This document shows, piece by piece, positions 54,479-63,965 of a stretch of 64,000 nucleotides of DNA. Every line of letters begins with the position of its first letter. Positions within the stretch are counted from its first letter, which is position 1. Source of the DNA: Caballeronia sp. SBC1. Its GTDB lineage: Bacteria > Pseudomonadota > Gammaproteobacteria > Burkholderiales > Burkholderiaceae. Below the pieces are notes generated by a model. The model was given only the letters and a program-made list of their open reading frames with translations, was not told where the DNA came from and did not search any database. Position numbers and translations under genes: made by a program. The stretch spans positions 1,240,001 through 1,304,000 of the forward strand of contig NZ_CP049158.1 of the NCBI RefSeq assembly GCF_011493005.1, given 5' to 3'.

Positions 54479-57400
54479 CTAGCCATGCTCATGCGAGCCG
54501 GCGCCATGTGCGCCGCGCCAGAAGAACACCTGCTCGGCGGCGGCAATCAGCGCGTCGAGAGAAACCGGCTTGGTCAGCGTCAGGTCAAATCCCGACGCGC
54601 GTGCGCGCTGGTCGTCGGCGCCCACCGCGTAGCCTGTCAGCGCAATGGCGGGCAACTGGGCCAGGCGCGGATTCGCCCGTACCCGGCCCATCAGCTCGTA
54701 GCCGTCCATGCCGGGCATACCGATGTCGCAGACCAGCAGGTCCACGTGATTGCGTTCGAGCAACGCCAGCGCGTCCTCGCCGTCGTGAGCAGTGGCGACC
54801 AACGCGCCTTCGAGTTCCAGCAAAGCGGCGAATGCGCTCGCGGTTTCGGAGTCGTCGTCGACGACCAGCATCCGCACGCCAGCAAGCGACCCGTTGCGCT
54901 CATCCGCAACATGCGTCCCCACAGAATGGCCCTCAACCAGCGGCAGCCACACGCTCATCCGCGTGCCGCACCCTGCCCCGTCCGAATGCGCAAGCACGCT
55001 TCCCGCATGCATCTCCACGAGTTGCTTGACCAGCGCGAGGCCAATACCCATGCCGCCGGTCTTGCGACGGGCTTCGCTGCCCTGTGAGAACATCTCGAAG
55101 ATATGCGGCAACAGCGGCGCTTCAATCCCCTGCCCAGTGTCAGTGACATCGATACGCAACTCATCCTCCTCGCACGTGAGGCGAACGGAAACCGCGCCGC
55201 CCCGCGGCGTAAACTTCAGTGCGTTGCTCAGCAGGTTCCACACGATCTGGTCGAAGCGTACGGGGTCCACCTTGGTCCACACCGGTTCCTCCAGACCCTC
55301 GAACGACAGCGCAATCCCCCTTGATGCAGCATCCGCCTCGATGGCATCGGCGATGGTCCGCAGCATGGCGGCGACATCGCCCATCGCCAGGTTCAACGCC
55401 AATCTGCCGGTGCGCACGCGTGACAGGTCCAGCAAGTCGTCAATGATCTTCGCCTGACCGAGCACGGCCCGCTGGATCGCATCCGCCGCAAGCTGGATAG
55501 CCGGTACGCCACGCGCCTCGGGGATGCGCGGCAACATCTCCGCCTTAACGTGAATCAGGTTGAGCGGGTGCTTCAATTCGTGCGACAGCACGGCCAGGAA
55601 ATCGTCCTTGAGCCGGTTCGCCGCCTCCGCCTGCGCCCGCACAGCACGTTCTTCCACGAGCTGTAACTGTCGCGCATCTTCGTGTGTCTTGCGGTCCGTC
55701 AGATCCCTCAGAATTTTCGCGTAGCCCGTGAATTTCGGATCGGATAACGGCGTCACCACGCCGCTGCAATACACCTTGCGGCCGCCCTTTGCGACGTGCC
55801 AGCGATCGTCGTCGGCACGGCCGTCGCGTTGCGCGACCTCGCGTTCGTGCGCCGCCACGTGCGCGCCCTGATCCTCCGCAGTAAAGATCACGTCGATGTT
55901 CTGCCCGACCGCCTCCTCTGCCGTATAACCGAAGACCCGCTCAGCGCCGGCGTTCCAGCTAGCAATACGGCCCTCGGGGTCCTGCACGATGATCGCGAAG
56001 TCGTTCGTTGTCTGCGCAGCGAGTCTCAAGCGCTCCTCGCCCGCCCTCACGTTCGCCTCTGCGCGGCGGCGCGCCGTGGTTTCAACAAGACTGAGCACCG
56101 CGCCGTCAATCCGGTCGTCCGCCGTCCTGTACGGCAGCACACGCGCGAAGAACCAGCGGCCGTCGGAGGTAGCGACCTCGCGCTCGGTCTGTCGCAACGA
56201 CTGGAACGTGGCACTCACGTCGTCGGCCAGCTCGGGATAAACCAGCCGGTGCGTGATGTCGAATAACGAACGCCCGACATCCGCGCCGATCAGGTTGAAC
56301 ACCAGGGCCGCGCTCGGCGTGTAGCGTTTGATGCACATTGCGCGATCGACGAAGATGGTGGCAATATCGGTCGAGGTAATCAGGTTCTGCAGGTCGTCAT
56401 TGGCCTTGCCAGTCTCCTCTATCTTCGCCTGCAGTTCCGCGTTGACGGTGATGAGTTCCTCGTTCACCGACTGCAACTCTTCCTTGCTGGTTTCGAGTTC
56501 CTCCGTCGCCGATCTCAACTCTTCGTTGATCGCCTGCAATTCTTCATTGGACGCCTTGAGCTCTTCCGTCGACGTCTCGTACTGCTCGATCGTGGTCTGA
56601 AGTTGTTCCTTGCTCGAATGCAGCTCTTGTTCGAGCTGCTGCATCACGGTGTCATTACTCGTCTGACGCTCCACGGCCGACTTGCTTTCCGTCATCGCTT
56701 CCTGCACCTCGTCGAACAGCACGAGAAGGAAGTCGGCGTCGGCGGCGGCGTCGTGGAAGGGGCGCACGGTCATGTTGACGTACGAAGGATGACCGTCGCG
56801 CTGCAGCTTGACGCGCCGGGCCTCCACGCTATTGCCCGTCTGCGTGGCCTGGAACAGCGCGGTACGCAGGTCGAGCCGCAGTTCGGGCAGCACGACGGCA
56901 ATCATGTTGCTCGAAGGTTCGCCGCCGACATACCGCAGGAAACGTCCCGCGTTGTCCGACATATGCACAATCTTCGAATCGCGGTTGACGATCACGCTGG
57001 GGGGCGCGTATTGCTCGAGCACACGCTGGTGTAACGCACTGAACGAGAAATTGCGGCGCCCCGGGAGCAGCGCGGATCCCGCCTCTTCGTCGTGCGTATA
57101 ACGCCCTTGCATCAGCAGCGAAGGAGACGCCAGCGACGGGCGGTTCGGCAGCTTCGCCGCTTTCGCCCGGTAGATCCGGTTCTTCTTGTCGACCACGCTG
57201 AACAGCTCTTCGACCGAGTCCGCCGACTCCGAACTGCCGAGGAACAGGTACCCGTTGGGGTACAACGCGTAGTGAAACATCTCCAGCACCTGGTTCTGCA
57301 CGCCGCGGTCGAGATAGATCAGGAGATTGCGGCAGGAAACCAGGTCAAGCCGCGAGAACGGCGGATCGCGCAGCACGTTGTGGATGGCGAACAAGATCTT

Positions 57401-58663
57401 CTCGCGCACGTTTTTCACCACCTCGTAGCGCGAGTCGACCTTGACAAAAAATTGCCGCAGCGCAGAGGGGCGAACGTCGGTCATGATCGACTCGGGGTAC
57501 AGTCCGGCCCGCGCACGCGCAACCGCGCTTTCGTCGATGTCGGTGGCGAACACCTGGATATTGGCTGAGGAATGCAACGCCTCGCGCTGCTCGCACAGGA
57601 GCATGGCAAGCGAATACGCTTCCTCGCCCGACGAGCATCCCGCGACCCACGCGCGAACCTGGTCGCCGCCGGCCTTGTTATGGAACAAGGCCGGCAGCAC
57701 GCCGCGTTCGAGCGATTCGAACGCTTCTCTATCGCGGAAAAAACTGGTCACGCCAATCAGCATGTCCTTGAGCAAGGCCGCGGTTTCGCGCGAGTTATCC
57801 CGCAACAGGTCGCGGTAGGCAATGAGGTCCGGCACGCCGTTGACTTGAAGGCGCCGCTCGATGCGGCGCAGCATGGTCGCCCGCTTGTAGAAACGGAAGT
57901 CGTGCCCGGTGCGGGCACGCAACGTCGACAGAATGGCCTGCAACGCAAGTTCGGCCTCACTCCGGCGGTCGGCCCGATCGTCCAGACCCGGTGCTGCCGG
58001 TTCCAGCTCGGGCAAGGCAATGCGCTTGGCGTTGTTCCATATGTCGAGCAGCCGCTGCGGCATTTCCACCACGGGCAGCACCAGGTCGACCTGGTCTGTC
58101 AGGATGGCGTTCTGCGGCATCTCCGCGTATTCGGCGTCGTTCGGTTCCTGCGCGAGCGTCACGCCGCCCTTTTCCTTCACGTTGGCAATACCGACCGCGC
58201 CGTCGCTACCCGTGCCGGACATCACGATGCACATCGCGCGCTGGCCGTGGGCGTCCGCCAGGCTCCGGAAAAACCGGTCGATAGTGACCGGCCGGCCCGC
58301 CGTGGGCTCGGCGTTGCGTGCATTCAGGACACCATCCGCCATCGTCAGGCTCTTGCCCGGCGCAATGACGTACACGTGGTTTGCTTCTATCTGTGTCGGG
58401 CCGCTGACTTGCAACACGCGCATGCGGGTCACGTTCTGCAGCACCTTGTCCGCGCTGCTGACATGCTTCGCCGACAAATGCAGGACCACGACAAATGCCA
58501 TGCCCATATCGGACGGCGCGTTCTCGAAGAAGCGCAGCAGCGCCTGGACGCCACCTGCGGAAGCGCCGATCCCGACCACAGGGAAATCCAGCGAACTCGA
58601 TACGTGCGCCGCGGGCCCGTCCTCACTTGCTGGGGGCACCGTTGATGTTGTAGTTTCGCTCAC
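54479..58663 (-). CDS. CheB-CheR-PAS-histidine kinase-receiver hybrid protein
   Basis: A 1394-residue signalling protein. In order: CheB methylesterase-like domain (about 28-215; GIGASAGG with Ser35, VVLHLSAKH, MSGTGSDGAVG), CheR methyltransferase-like domain (about 235-510; VTSFFRDREAF, AGCSSGEEAYSL, RDPPFSRLDLVSCRNLLIYL), a PAS-like domain, a long coiled coil (about 665-755), two PAS domains, a HisKA domain with AVLSHELKHPLN (His near 1025), an ATPase domain, and a C-terminal receiver (VRMLVVDDDSETA; phosphoacceptor in VCDIGMPGMDG near 1310). No transmembrane helix is seen. No chemotaxis genes are nearby. It is convergent with ackA. Confidence 0.9.
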   Translation of the reverse strand: MSETTTSTVPPASEDGPAAHVSSSLDFPVVGIGASAGGVQALLRFFENAPSDMGMAFVVVLHLSAKHVSSADKVLQNVTRMRVLQVSGPTQIEANHVYVIAPGKSLTMADGVLNARNAEPTAGRPVTIDRFFRSLADAHGQRAMCIVMSGTGSDGAVGIANVKEKGGVTLAQEPNDAEYAEMPQNAILTDQVDLVLPVVEMPQRLLDIWNNAKRIALPELEPAAPGLDDRADRRSEAELALQAILSTLRARTGHDFRFYKRATMLRRIERRLQVNGVPDLIAYRDLLRDNSRETAALLKDMLIGVTSFFRDREAFESLERGVLPALFHNKAGGDQVRAWVAGCSSGEEAYSLAMLLCEQREALHSSANIQVFATDIDESAVARARAGLYPESIMTDVRPSALRQFFVKVDSRYEVVKNVREKILFAIHNVLRDPPFSRLDLVSCRNLLIYLDRGVQNQVLEMFHYALYPNGYLFLGSSESADSVEELFSVVDKKNRIYRAKAAKLPNRPSLASPSLLMQGRYTHDEEAGSALLPGRRNFSFSALHQRVLEQYAPPSVIVNRDSKIVHMSDNAGRFLRYVGGEPSSNMIAVVLPELRLDLRTALFQATQTGNSVEARRVKLQRDGHPSYVNMTVRPFHDAAADADFLLVLFDEVQEAMTESKSAVERQTSNDTVMQQLEQELHSSKEQLQTTIEQYETSTEELKASNEELQAINEELRSATEELETSKEELQSVNEELITVNAELQAKIEETGKANDDLQNLITSTDIATIFVDRAMCIKRYTPSAALVFNLIGADVGRSLFDITHRLVYPELADDVSATFQSLRQTEREVATSDGRWFFARVLPYRTADDRIDGAVLSLVETTARRRAEANVRAGEERLRLAAQTTNDFAIIVQDPEGRIASWNAGAERVFGYTAEEAVGQNIDVIFTAEDQGAHVAAHEREVAQRDGRADDDRWHVAKGGRKVYCSGVVTPLSDPKFTGYAKILRDLTDRKTHEDARQLQLVEERAVRAQAEAANRLKDDFLAVLSHELKHPLNLIHVKAEMLPRIPEARGVPAIQLAADAIQRAVLGQAKIIDDLLDLSRVRTGRLALNLAMGDVAAMLRTIADAIEADAASRGIALSFEGLEEPVWTKVDPVRFDQIVWNLLSNALKFTPRGGAVSVRLTCEEDELRIDVTDTGQGIEAPLLPHIFEMFSQGSEARRKTGGMGIGLALVKQLVEMHAGSVLAHSDGAGCGTRMSVWLPLVEGHSVGTHVADERNGSLAGVRMLVVDDDSETASAFAALLELEGALVATAHDGEDALALLERNHVDLLVCDIGMPGMDGYELMGRVRANPRLAQLPAIALTGYAVGADDQRARASGFDLTLTKPVSLDALIAAAEQVFFWRGAHGAGSHEHG

Positions 58664-59010
58664 TCGAGTGGCCTCGGTTCGGGGTGCTTTGACGGATTAA
58701 AGATACCACTACGCGTTCGAACGAACGCGCTTTCCGGCACCCGGGCGAAGCGGCACGCAGCACGCGCGCGCTGCGCCGGGAAATCGGATTATCCGGTTCT
58801 TATCTAAGGGGACACAGGCGGCGCTCATTATATTCACGCGGCATTTCTTCGGGGCACGCGGGCACGTTATTTATTGAGTGCGTTGCGTTCGTTCGTCCCA
58901 CGCAGATCGCACGACGCGCATCGTCCGCCAGTTTGCTAACATGGACCAAGCCGCAGCCGCCTCTGCGGCGCTACTGGCGGACCGTGCAAGGCAATATCGG
59001 AGCGCGCCTC
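58664..59010. other. Intergenic region between divergent kinase and recombinase-like genes
   Basis: A 347-base gap that should hold both promoters. The plus-strand frame continues upstream to 58933, but I treat that part as untranslated. No repeat or RNA gene was recognised. Confidence 0.4.
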
Positions 59011-59625
59011 GTGACCCTCATCGTGTACATCAATACTGCAGGCAATCAGGACAGCCGCGACAACGACCTGTTCCAGATCGACGCGGCAGGCTTCCTGGTC
59101 GACATGGGCTGCGTGCTGGTCGATCACTGCAGCCATGCCGTGAACGCCGCGTCCCGGATCGCGCTACAGCGGGCCATCCGCCGTATCAAGCCGGGCGACA
59201 CGCTGGTAGTCGCGCGCCTCGGTTACCTGGGAAGCAGCATCAGCGACGCCGTGTCCACCCTGACCGTGCTCGCCGGCAAAGGAGCGCAGGTCTTCTGCGT
59301 AGACGCGGGCAAGACCGATCTTTGCGCGAGCGGCGACGGTTCACCTATCCGCATCCTCCAGCTTGCCGCCGAACTGGAGCGCGATGCCAAACGCGCCCGC
59401 GCGCTCGACGCAGCCGCGATTGCCAAGAAGGACGGCACGCATCAGGGACGTCCCGCCTCGTTGTCCGACTCACAGCGGCAACAAGCGCTGAAGGCGCTTG
59501 CCGCAGGCAGCACCGTGACGGCAATCGCACGGGTGCTCAGCACCTCGCGGCAGACGATCATCCGCCTGCGCGACGCGGCATCGCGCGATTCCACTGCGGT
59601 GCAATCACCGCCAGTCGAGCACTAG
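59011..59625 (+). CDS. Serine-recombinase-like protein without catalytic residues
   Basis: A 204-residue protein with the layout of Tn3/Hin resolvases: an N-terminal resolvase-like domain, an AELERD segment on the long helix, GRPASL, and a C-terminal helix-turn-helix (ALAAGSTVTAIARVLSTSRQ). The catalytic positions are changed. YxRxS at residues 6-10 reads Y-I-N-T-A, so Arg8 and Ser10 are Asn and Ala, and the LDRLGR segment reads LGYLGS. It cannot be a normal recombinase and may be a DNA-binding regulator. GGAG precedes the GTG at 59011. Confidence 0.75.
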   Translation: MTLIVYINTAGNQDSRDNDLFQIDAAGFLVDMGCVLVDHCSHAVNAASRIALQRAIRRIKPGDTLVVARLGYLGSSISDAVSTLTVLAGKGAQVFCVDAGKTDLCASGDGSPIRILQLAAELERDAKRARALDAAAIAKKDGTHQGRPASLSDSQRQQALKALAAGSTVTAIARVLSTSRQTIIRLRDAASRDSTAVQSPPVEH

Positions 59626-59840
59626 CCTGCGAAACGGGGCTTCATGTTTCCCCAAGTACGCCCCGCGTATCACCCGAAAACCACCGTCAAGGAACCCGCA
59701 CTGGCAATTATTACTTTTTGCCTTCGATATATTTATCAGATGATTATGCGGAACGCCAATATGACCGCAACATCCGGGGTGTTTTAAAACGCCGTGCAGC
59801 GGACACTGCAGGTCATCGAAACTGCGTGGAGAAACTGATA

Positions 59841-60563
59841 ATGGATGCCTTGGCGACGAATATCGAAGCCCGCATAAACGCCGTCAATTGGCATGCGGTG
59901 CAAGAGGAACTGGATGGATTCGGCTGCGCAACGGTCGAGCGCCTGCTCACGCCTCCAGAATGTGACGCATTGAAAGCGCTTTATGCGCGCGACGAGTTGT
60001 ACAGAAGCCGCGTAGTCATGGCACGCCACGGTTTCGGGCGCGGCGAGTACAAGTACTACGCTTATCCGCTGCCTGAAGTGATTGGCACCTTGCGCGACGT
60101 GGTCTATCCGCATCTTGTCCCCATTGCTAATCGATGGAACGAGATCATGCGTATCGACACCCGGTATCCGCCGGACCACGCCGCTTTTATCGATCGATGC
60201 CATGCGGCTGGACAGCTTCGCCCCACACCGCTGATCCTGCAGTACGCGCAAGGCGACTACAACTGCCTGCATCAGGACCTGTACGGCGAGCACGTGTTTC
60301 CACTTCAGCTTGCCATCTTGCTGTCGGTACCGGGACGTGACTTTACAGGCGGAGAGTTTGTGATGACCGAACAGCGGCCGCGCATGCAGTCGCGGGCCGA
60401 AGTCGTGCCGCTGGCACAAGGGGACGCCGTGATTTTTGCCGTGCACAACCGGCCGGTGAACGGGACGCGCGGAGCGTACCGAGTGAATCTCAGGCATGGT
60501 GTGAGCCGGCTGAGATCGGGGCACCGGCATACGGTTGGCGTCATTTTCCACGACGCAACCTGA
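59841..60563 (+). CDS. 2OG-Fe(II) oxygenase family protein
   Basis: A 240-residue protein with a double-stranded beta-helix dioxygenase pattern. YNCLHQDLYGEHVFPLQ supplies a His-x-Asp pair and the distal histidine is probably in RVNLRHGVSRLRSGHRH, followed by TVGVIFHDA. YRVNLRHG probably supplies the arginine for 2-oxoglutarate. The first part (FGCATVERLLTPPECDALKA) is the typical N-terminus of prolyl-hydroxylase-like proteins. Substrate unknown. GGAG lies nine bases before the ATG at 59841. Confidence 0.78.
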   Translation: MDALATNIEARINAVNWHAVQEELDGFGCATVERLLTPPECDALKALYARDELYRSRVVMARHGFGRGEYKYYAYPLPEVIGTLRDVVYPHLVPIANRWNEIMRIDTRYPPDHAAFIDRCHAAGQLRPTPLILQYAQGDYNCLHQDLYGEHVFPLQLAILLSVPGRDFTGGEFVMTEQRPRMQSRAEVVPLAQGDAVIFAVHNRPVNGTRGAYRVNLRHGVSRLRSGHRHTVGVIFHDAT

Positions 60564-60592
60564 GACTGCGGACCAGGTATGCCCGCGCAGTC
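60564..60592. terminator. Hairpin between convergent oxygenase and ribA genes
   Basis: GACTGCG and CGCAGTC with a 15-base loop, between two stop codons. No strong T-run on either side, so only a weak candidate. Confidence 0.35.
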
Positions 60593-60594
60593 AG

Positions 60595-61245
60595 CTATTC
60601 GTTTTCGTCAAAGTAGTGACCGAAGCGGACCTGCTTCGTCTTGATGTAACGCTCGTTTTCCTCACGCACGGGAATGGCCAGCGCGACCCGTTCGCAAACC
60701 GGGATATCGTGCTTGAGCAGCGTGTCGAACTTCGACGGATTGTTGCTCATCAAACGCACCGACTGCACGCCGAGCGCACGCAGAATAGCGGCGGCCGAGT
60801 CGTATTCCCGCGCGTCGTCGGGCAAACCCAGATGCAGGTTGGCGTCGACCGTGTCGTACCCCTGCTCTTGCAGCGCATACGCGCGGATCTTGTTCGCCAG
60901 CCCGATGCCGCGCCCTTCGTGACCCCGCAGATACAACAAGATACCGCGATTTTCAGCCGCGATATAACGCATCGCGAGATCCAGTTGCTCACCGCAATCA
61001 CAGCGATACGAGCCGAATACATCGCCCGTGACACACTCGGAATGCAGCCGGCACAGCACGGATTCGCCGGCGCTGACATCGCCCATGACAAGCGTCAAAT
61101 GCTCGGCGCCCGTGCTCTTCACGCGATACACATGCGACTCAAACACGCCGTAACGCGTGGGAATCGTGGCCTTCGCCACGAGTTCGACGCATTCTTCGTG
61201 GGCTGCTACGGCAGTGGCTGCCGGTGAATCAGAAACGTTTTTCAT
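60595..61245 (-). CDS. ribA: GTP cyclohydrolase II
   Basis: First committed enzyme of riboflavin synthesis: GTP to 2,5-diamino-6-ribosylamino-pyrimidinone 5'-phosphate, formate and pyrophosphate. 216 residues, without the RibB domain that some homologues carry. Zinc site [23 protein letters not shown]-binding and catalytic [20 protein letters not shown], and [13 protein letters not shown] are intact. The ATG at 61245 is preceded by AAGAG. No other rib gene is nearby, and no FMN riboswitch pattern was seen upstream. Confidence 0.93.
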   Translation of the reverse strand: MKNVSDSPAATAVAAHEECVELVAKATIPTRYGVFESHVYRVKSTGAEHLTLVMGDVSAGESVLCRLHSECVTGDVFGSYRCDCGEQLDLAMRYIAAENRGILLYLRGHEGRGIGLANKIRAYALQEQGYDTVDANLHLGLPDDAREYDSAAAILRALGVQSVRLMSNNPSKFDTLLKHDIPVCERVALAIPVREENERYIKTKQVRFGHYFDENE

Positions 61246-61309
61246 GTTCTCTTGTACTGCATAGGAGGGCGTGGACCGCATGCCGGTATTTCGGCAACTT
61301 TAGCAAGAA

Positions 61310-61331
61310 GCAGGAAAGAAGCAGGAAAGAA
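61310..61331. repeat. Short tandem repeat, 2 copies of 11 bp
   Basis: Two exact copies of GCAGGAAAGAA with diverged partial copies on both sides, in the gap between divergent ribA and the binding-protein gene. The rest of 61246-61562 holds no gene; its right half is AT-rich and is the likely promoter region. Confidence 0.75.
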
Positions 61332-61562
61332 GCGGGAGCGCCCGGTCCGACATGTTAAAACGCCCGGGAAATATTTGCAGCCCGCAGGCCGGAAGGATCC
61401 ATGGCCGCCTGACACGCTGCATGAAACCACCCCAAGTCCAGACAACTGATTTCGACATATCTAAAGAAGAACGTATCGCTTCGTCAAAAATTCCGTGATT
61501 GGTAAAGTACATGATTACTTAGATACGCCCGTTGTGCGCCTCTTAACCTTCACCGACCTTAC

Positions 61563-63218
61563 ATGCCCCATCACAGCCTGACACTCGACTCGTTCGTCGC
61601 GCAAGGCCGCGCGCTGGCCCGCACCGCGGTTTGCACACTTGCCGCTTTTTGCGCTTTTGGCGCGCTCGCCGGCACCGCCCACGCGGCGGGCAAGACCCTG
61701 GTGTTCTGTTCGGAGGGCAGTCCGGCGGGCTTCGATTCCGCGCAGTACACCACCAGCACGGACTTCGACGCGGGCGCGCACGCAGTCTACGACACCCTGG
61801 TCGAATTCCAGCGCGGTTCGCTCGATCTGGTGCCCGGTCTGGCCACATCATGGGACGAGTCACCCGATGCGAAGACCTTCACGTTTCATCTCCGGCACGG
61901 CGTCAAGTTCCAGACCACGCCCTGGTTCAAGCCCACGCGAGACTTCGACGCAGACGACGTCGTCTTCACGTTCAAACGCATGATCGACCCGGACAATGCG
62001 TTCCAGAAAGCGCATCCGGTGAGCTTCCCGTATCTCAGCGATCTCGGTTACGACAAGAACATTGCATCGGTTGAAAAACTCGACGACTACACAGTGCGCT
62101 TCACGCTGCACACATCGGACGTGGTGTTCGTGCGCAACATAGCAATGGAATTCGCCTCCATTGTGTCGGCGCAATACGCCGATCAGTTGCTGAAGGCAGG
62201 CAAGACCGAGGACTTGAACCAGAAGCCCGTGGGCACGGGGCCATTCGTATTCCGCGACTATCAGAAAGACGCGACCATCCGCTACGACGCGAATCCGGAC
62301 TTCTGGAACAAGAAGGACGTGCATGTCGCGAAACTGGTGTTCGCGATCACACCGGACGCCGCCGTGCGCATGCAGAAACTCGCAAGCGGCGAATGCCAGA
62401 TGACGGCCTTCCCGCGCCCCGCCGACATCCAGACCGCCCGCAGTAACCCTAGCCTCGCGGTGCTCTCGGGCGTAGGTTTCAACGTGGCTTATGTCGGCTA
62501 TAACACCACCCACAAGCCGCTTGATAACGTCCTGGTGCGTCGCGCGCTGGACATGGCCGTCGACAAGCCGGCCATCTTGAAGAGCGTCTACGAAGGCGCT
62601 GCGACCGTGGCCTCGAATCCAATGCCGCCGTCGCAATGGTCGTATAACAAGGCGTTGAAAGATGCGCCTTATGATCCTGCGAAGGCCCGTGAACTGCTGA
62701 AGCAAGCGGGCTTTCCGAACGGCTTTTCGATCACGTTATGGGCCATGCCCGTGCAGCGCGGTTACAACCCGAACGCTCGCCTGATGGCGCAATTGATTCA
62801 ATCGGACTGGGCGAAGATTGGCGTGAAAGCGAACATCGTGACCTACGAATGGGCCGAATATAACAAGCGCGCGAAAGAAGGCGGCGAGCACGACGCCATC
62901 CTCTACGGCTGGATGGGCGATAACGGCGACCCGGACAACTGGCTCGGCACGACGCTCGGCTGCGACGCGGTGCATGGCAGCAACGTGGCGAAGTGGTGCA
63001 ACAAGCAATTCGACGATCTGCTCGGGAAAGCGCGGCTGATCACCGACCAGCCGACGCGCACCAAGCTGTACGAGCAGGCGCAGGTTGTGTTCAAGGACCA
63101 GGTTCCGTACACGCCAATCGCCCACGCCAACGCGTTCCAGTTGATGACGAAGGACGTCAAAGGATACGAGATCAGCCCGCTGGGCGGTCATCGCTTCGAC
63201 GGCATTTCGCTCGACTGA
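61563..63218 (+). CDS. Dipeptide-type ABC transporter substrate-binding protein (DppA-like)
   Basis: Periplasmic SBP family 5 protein of 551 residues. The leader (ALARTAVCTLAAFCAFGALA, ending near AHAAGK) is followed by KTLVFCSEGSPAGFDSAQYT, the usual start of mature DppA-like proteins. Other hallmarks are FHLRHGVKFQTTPWFKPTRD, VGTGPFVFRDYQKDATIRYD and YGWMGDNGDPDNWLGT near residue 453. No permease or ATPase genes follow; the next gene is convergent. It therefore works with a transporter encoded elsewhere, or as an orphan receptor. No clear ribosome binding site precedes the ATG. Confidence 0.88.
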   Translation: MPHHSLTLDSFVAQGRALARTAVCTLAAFCAFGALAGTAHAAGKTLVFCSEGSPAGFDSAQYTTSTDFDAGAHAVYDTLVEFQRGSLDLVPGLATSWDESPDAKTFTFHLRHGVKFQTTPWFKPTRDFDADDVVFTFKRMIDPDNAFQKAHPVSFPYLSDLGYDKNIASVEKLDDYTVRFTLHTSDVVFVRNIAMEFASIVSAQYADQLLKAGKTEDLNQKPVGTGPFVFRDYQKDATIRYDANPDFWNKKDVHVAKLVFAITPDAAVRMQKLASGECQMTAFPRPADIQTARSNPSLAVLSGVGFNVAYVGYNTTHKPLDNVLVRRALDMAVDKPAILKSVYEGAATVASNPMPPSQWSYNKALKDAPYDPAKARELLKQAGFPNGFSITLWAMPVQRGYNPNARLMAQLIQSDWAKIGVKANIVTYEWAEYNKRAKEGGEHDAILYGWMGDNGDPDNWLGTTLGCDAVHGSNVAKWCNKQFDDLLGKARLITDQPTRTKLYEQAQVVFKDQVPYTPIAHANAFQLMTKDVKGYEISPLGGHRFDGISLD

Positions 63219-63233
63219 TGACGCGAGATTCAA

Positions 63234-63261
63234 GGCGACGGCCTTTGAAAGGCCTGTCGCC
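63234..63261. terminator. Strong hairpin between convergent genes
   Basis: GGCGACGGCCTT-TGA-AAGGCC-t-GTCGCC, a 12-pair stem with one bulge, between the stops of the DppA-like and oxidoreductase genes. There is no long T-run, but position and stability suggest a shared terminator. Confidence 0.6.
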
Positions 63262-63269
63262 GTACGATT

Positions 63270-63965
63270 TCATGCGGGGTGATCGAAGCTGCCGGGACTC
63301 TTGTCCGTTGCGCTCCATTGTGGCTTGCGATCCCGCTCTGCCTTCTGCAAATGGGCCTTCAGGGCCTCTTTGTCGAAATCCTTCGTGTAGACCGGCGTGC
63401 CCGGCTGCTGACGCCACGAGTCGTCAATACCGCCGTTATCCACCGGATCGAAGCCCATCTCGTTGACGAGTTGCATCACGACGGTTTTCGCGTCGGCGTT
63501 ATCGCCCGAGACCGGCAACGCCACGCGTCCCGGCGTGCCCTCAGGCTTGCCGAGATCGCGCAAATGCGCCGCGTAGATGTTGTTGAAAGCCTTGATGACC
63601 GGACGCCCAATCTGCTGCGCGACCCATGCGCTTTCCATCATGCCGGACTCGATCTCTTCGATACGGCCATCGCGCTCACGCGGATAATAATTGCCGGTAT
63701 CGATCACGACAGTGGTTTCCGGCACATCGTCGAACAGGCCTGCCGGCAAATTCAGCACTTTCTTTTCCGGGATCGTGACCACGATCACGGCAGCGCCGCG
63801 TACCACGTCGGCGAGTTCGGCCGGCTTCGCGCCGGTTTCGCCCGCGACCTCGGCCAGCGTATCCGGCCCTCGCGAATTGCCGATCAGGACCTCATGACCC
63901 TTCTCGACCCAGCGCAGCGCCAGCACGCGGCCAATATTCCCCGCGCCAATGATGCCGATTTTCAT
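63270..63965 (-). CDS. NADPH-dependent F420-reductase-like oxidoreductase
   Basis: A 231-residue Rossmann protein of the NADP oxidoreductase, coenzyme-F420-dependent family. The dinucleotide site is at the N-terminus (MKIGIIGAGNIGRVLALRW), followed by GNSRGPDTLAE, VVIDTGNYYPRERDGRIEEI and IKAFNNIYAAHL. In bacteria without F420 such proteins probably act on other substrates. A strong AGGAGGG precedes the ATG at 63965. Confidence 0.85.
   Translation of the reverse strand: MKIGIIGAGNIGRVLALRWVEKGHEVLIGNSRGPDTLAEVAGETGAKPAELADVVRGAAVIVVTIPEKKVLNLPAGLFDDVPETTVVIDTGNYYPRERDGRIEEIESGMMESAWVAQQIGRPVIKAFNNIYAAHLRDLGKPEGTPGRVALPVSGDNADAKTVVMQLVNEMGFDPVDNGGIDDSWRQQPGTPVYTKDFDKEALKAHLQKAERDRKPQWSATDKSPGSFDHPA

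Noticed and set aside
59011..59625. Active site-specific recombinase with an attachment site
   Set aside because: The catalytic serine and arginines are replaced, and no flanking att-like repeats were seen.
58878..59840. Upstream extension of the oxygenase frame back to 58878
   Set aside because: This part overlaps the recombinase-like gene in another frame and has no coding character; the ATG at 59841 has a ribosome binding site.
61246..61300. FMN riboswitch upstream of ribA
   Set aside because: The conserved riboswitch blocks are not visible and the 5' leader is too short and different.
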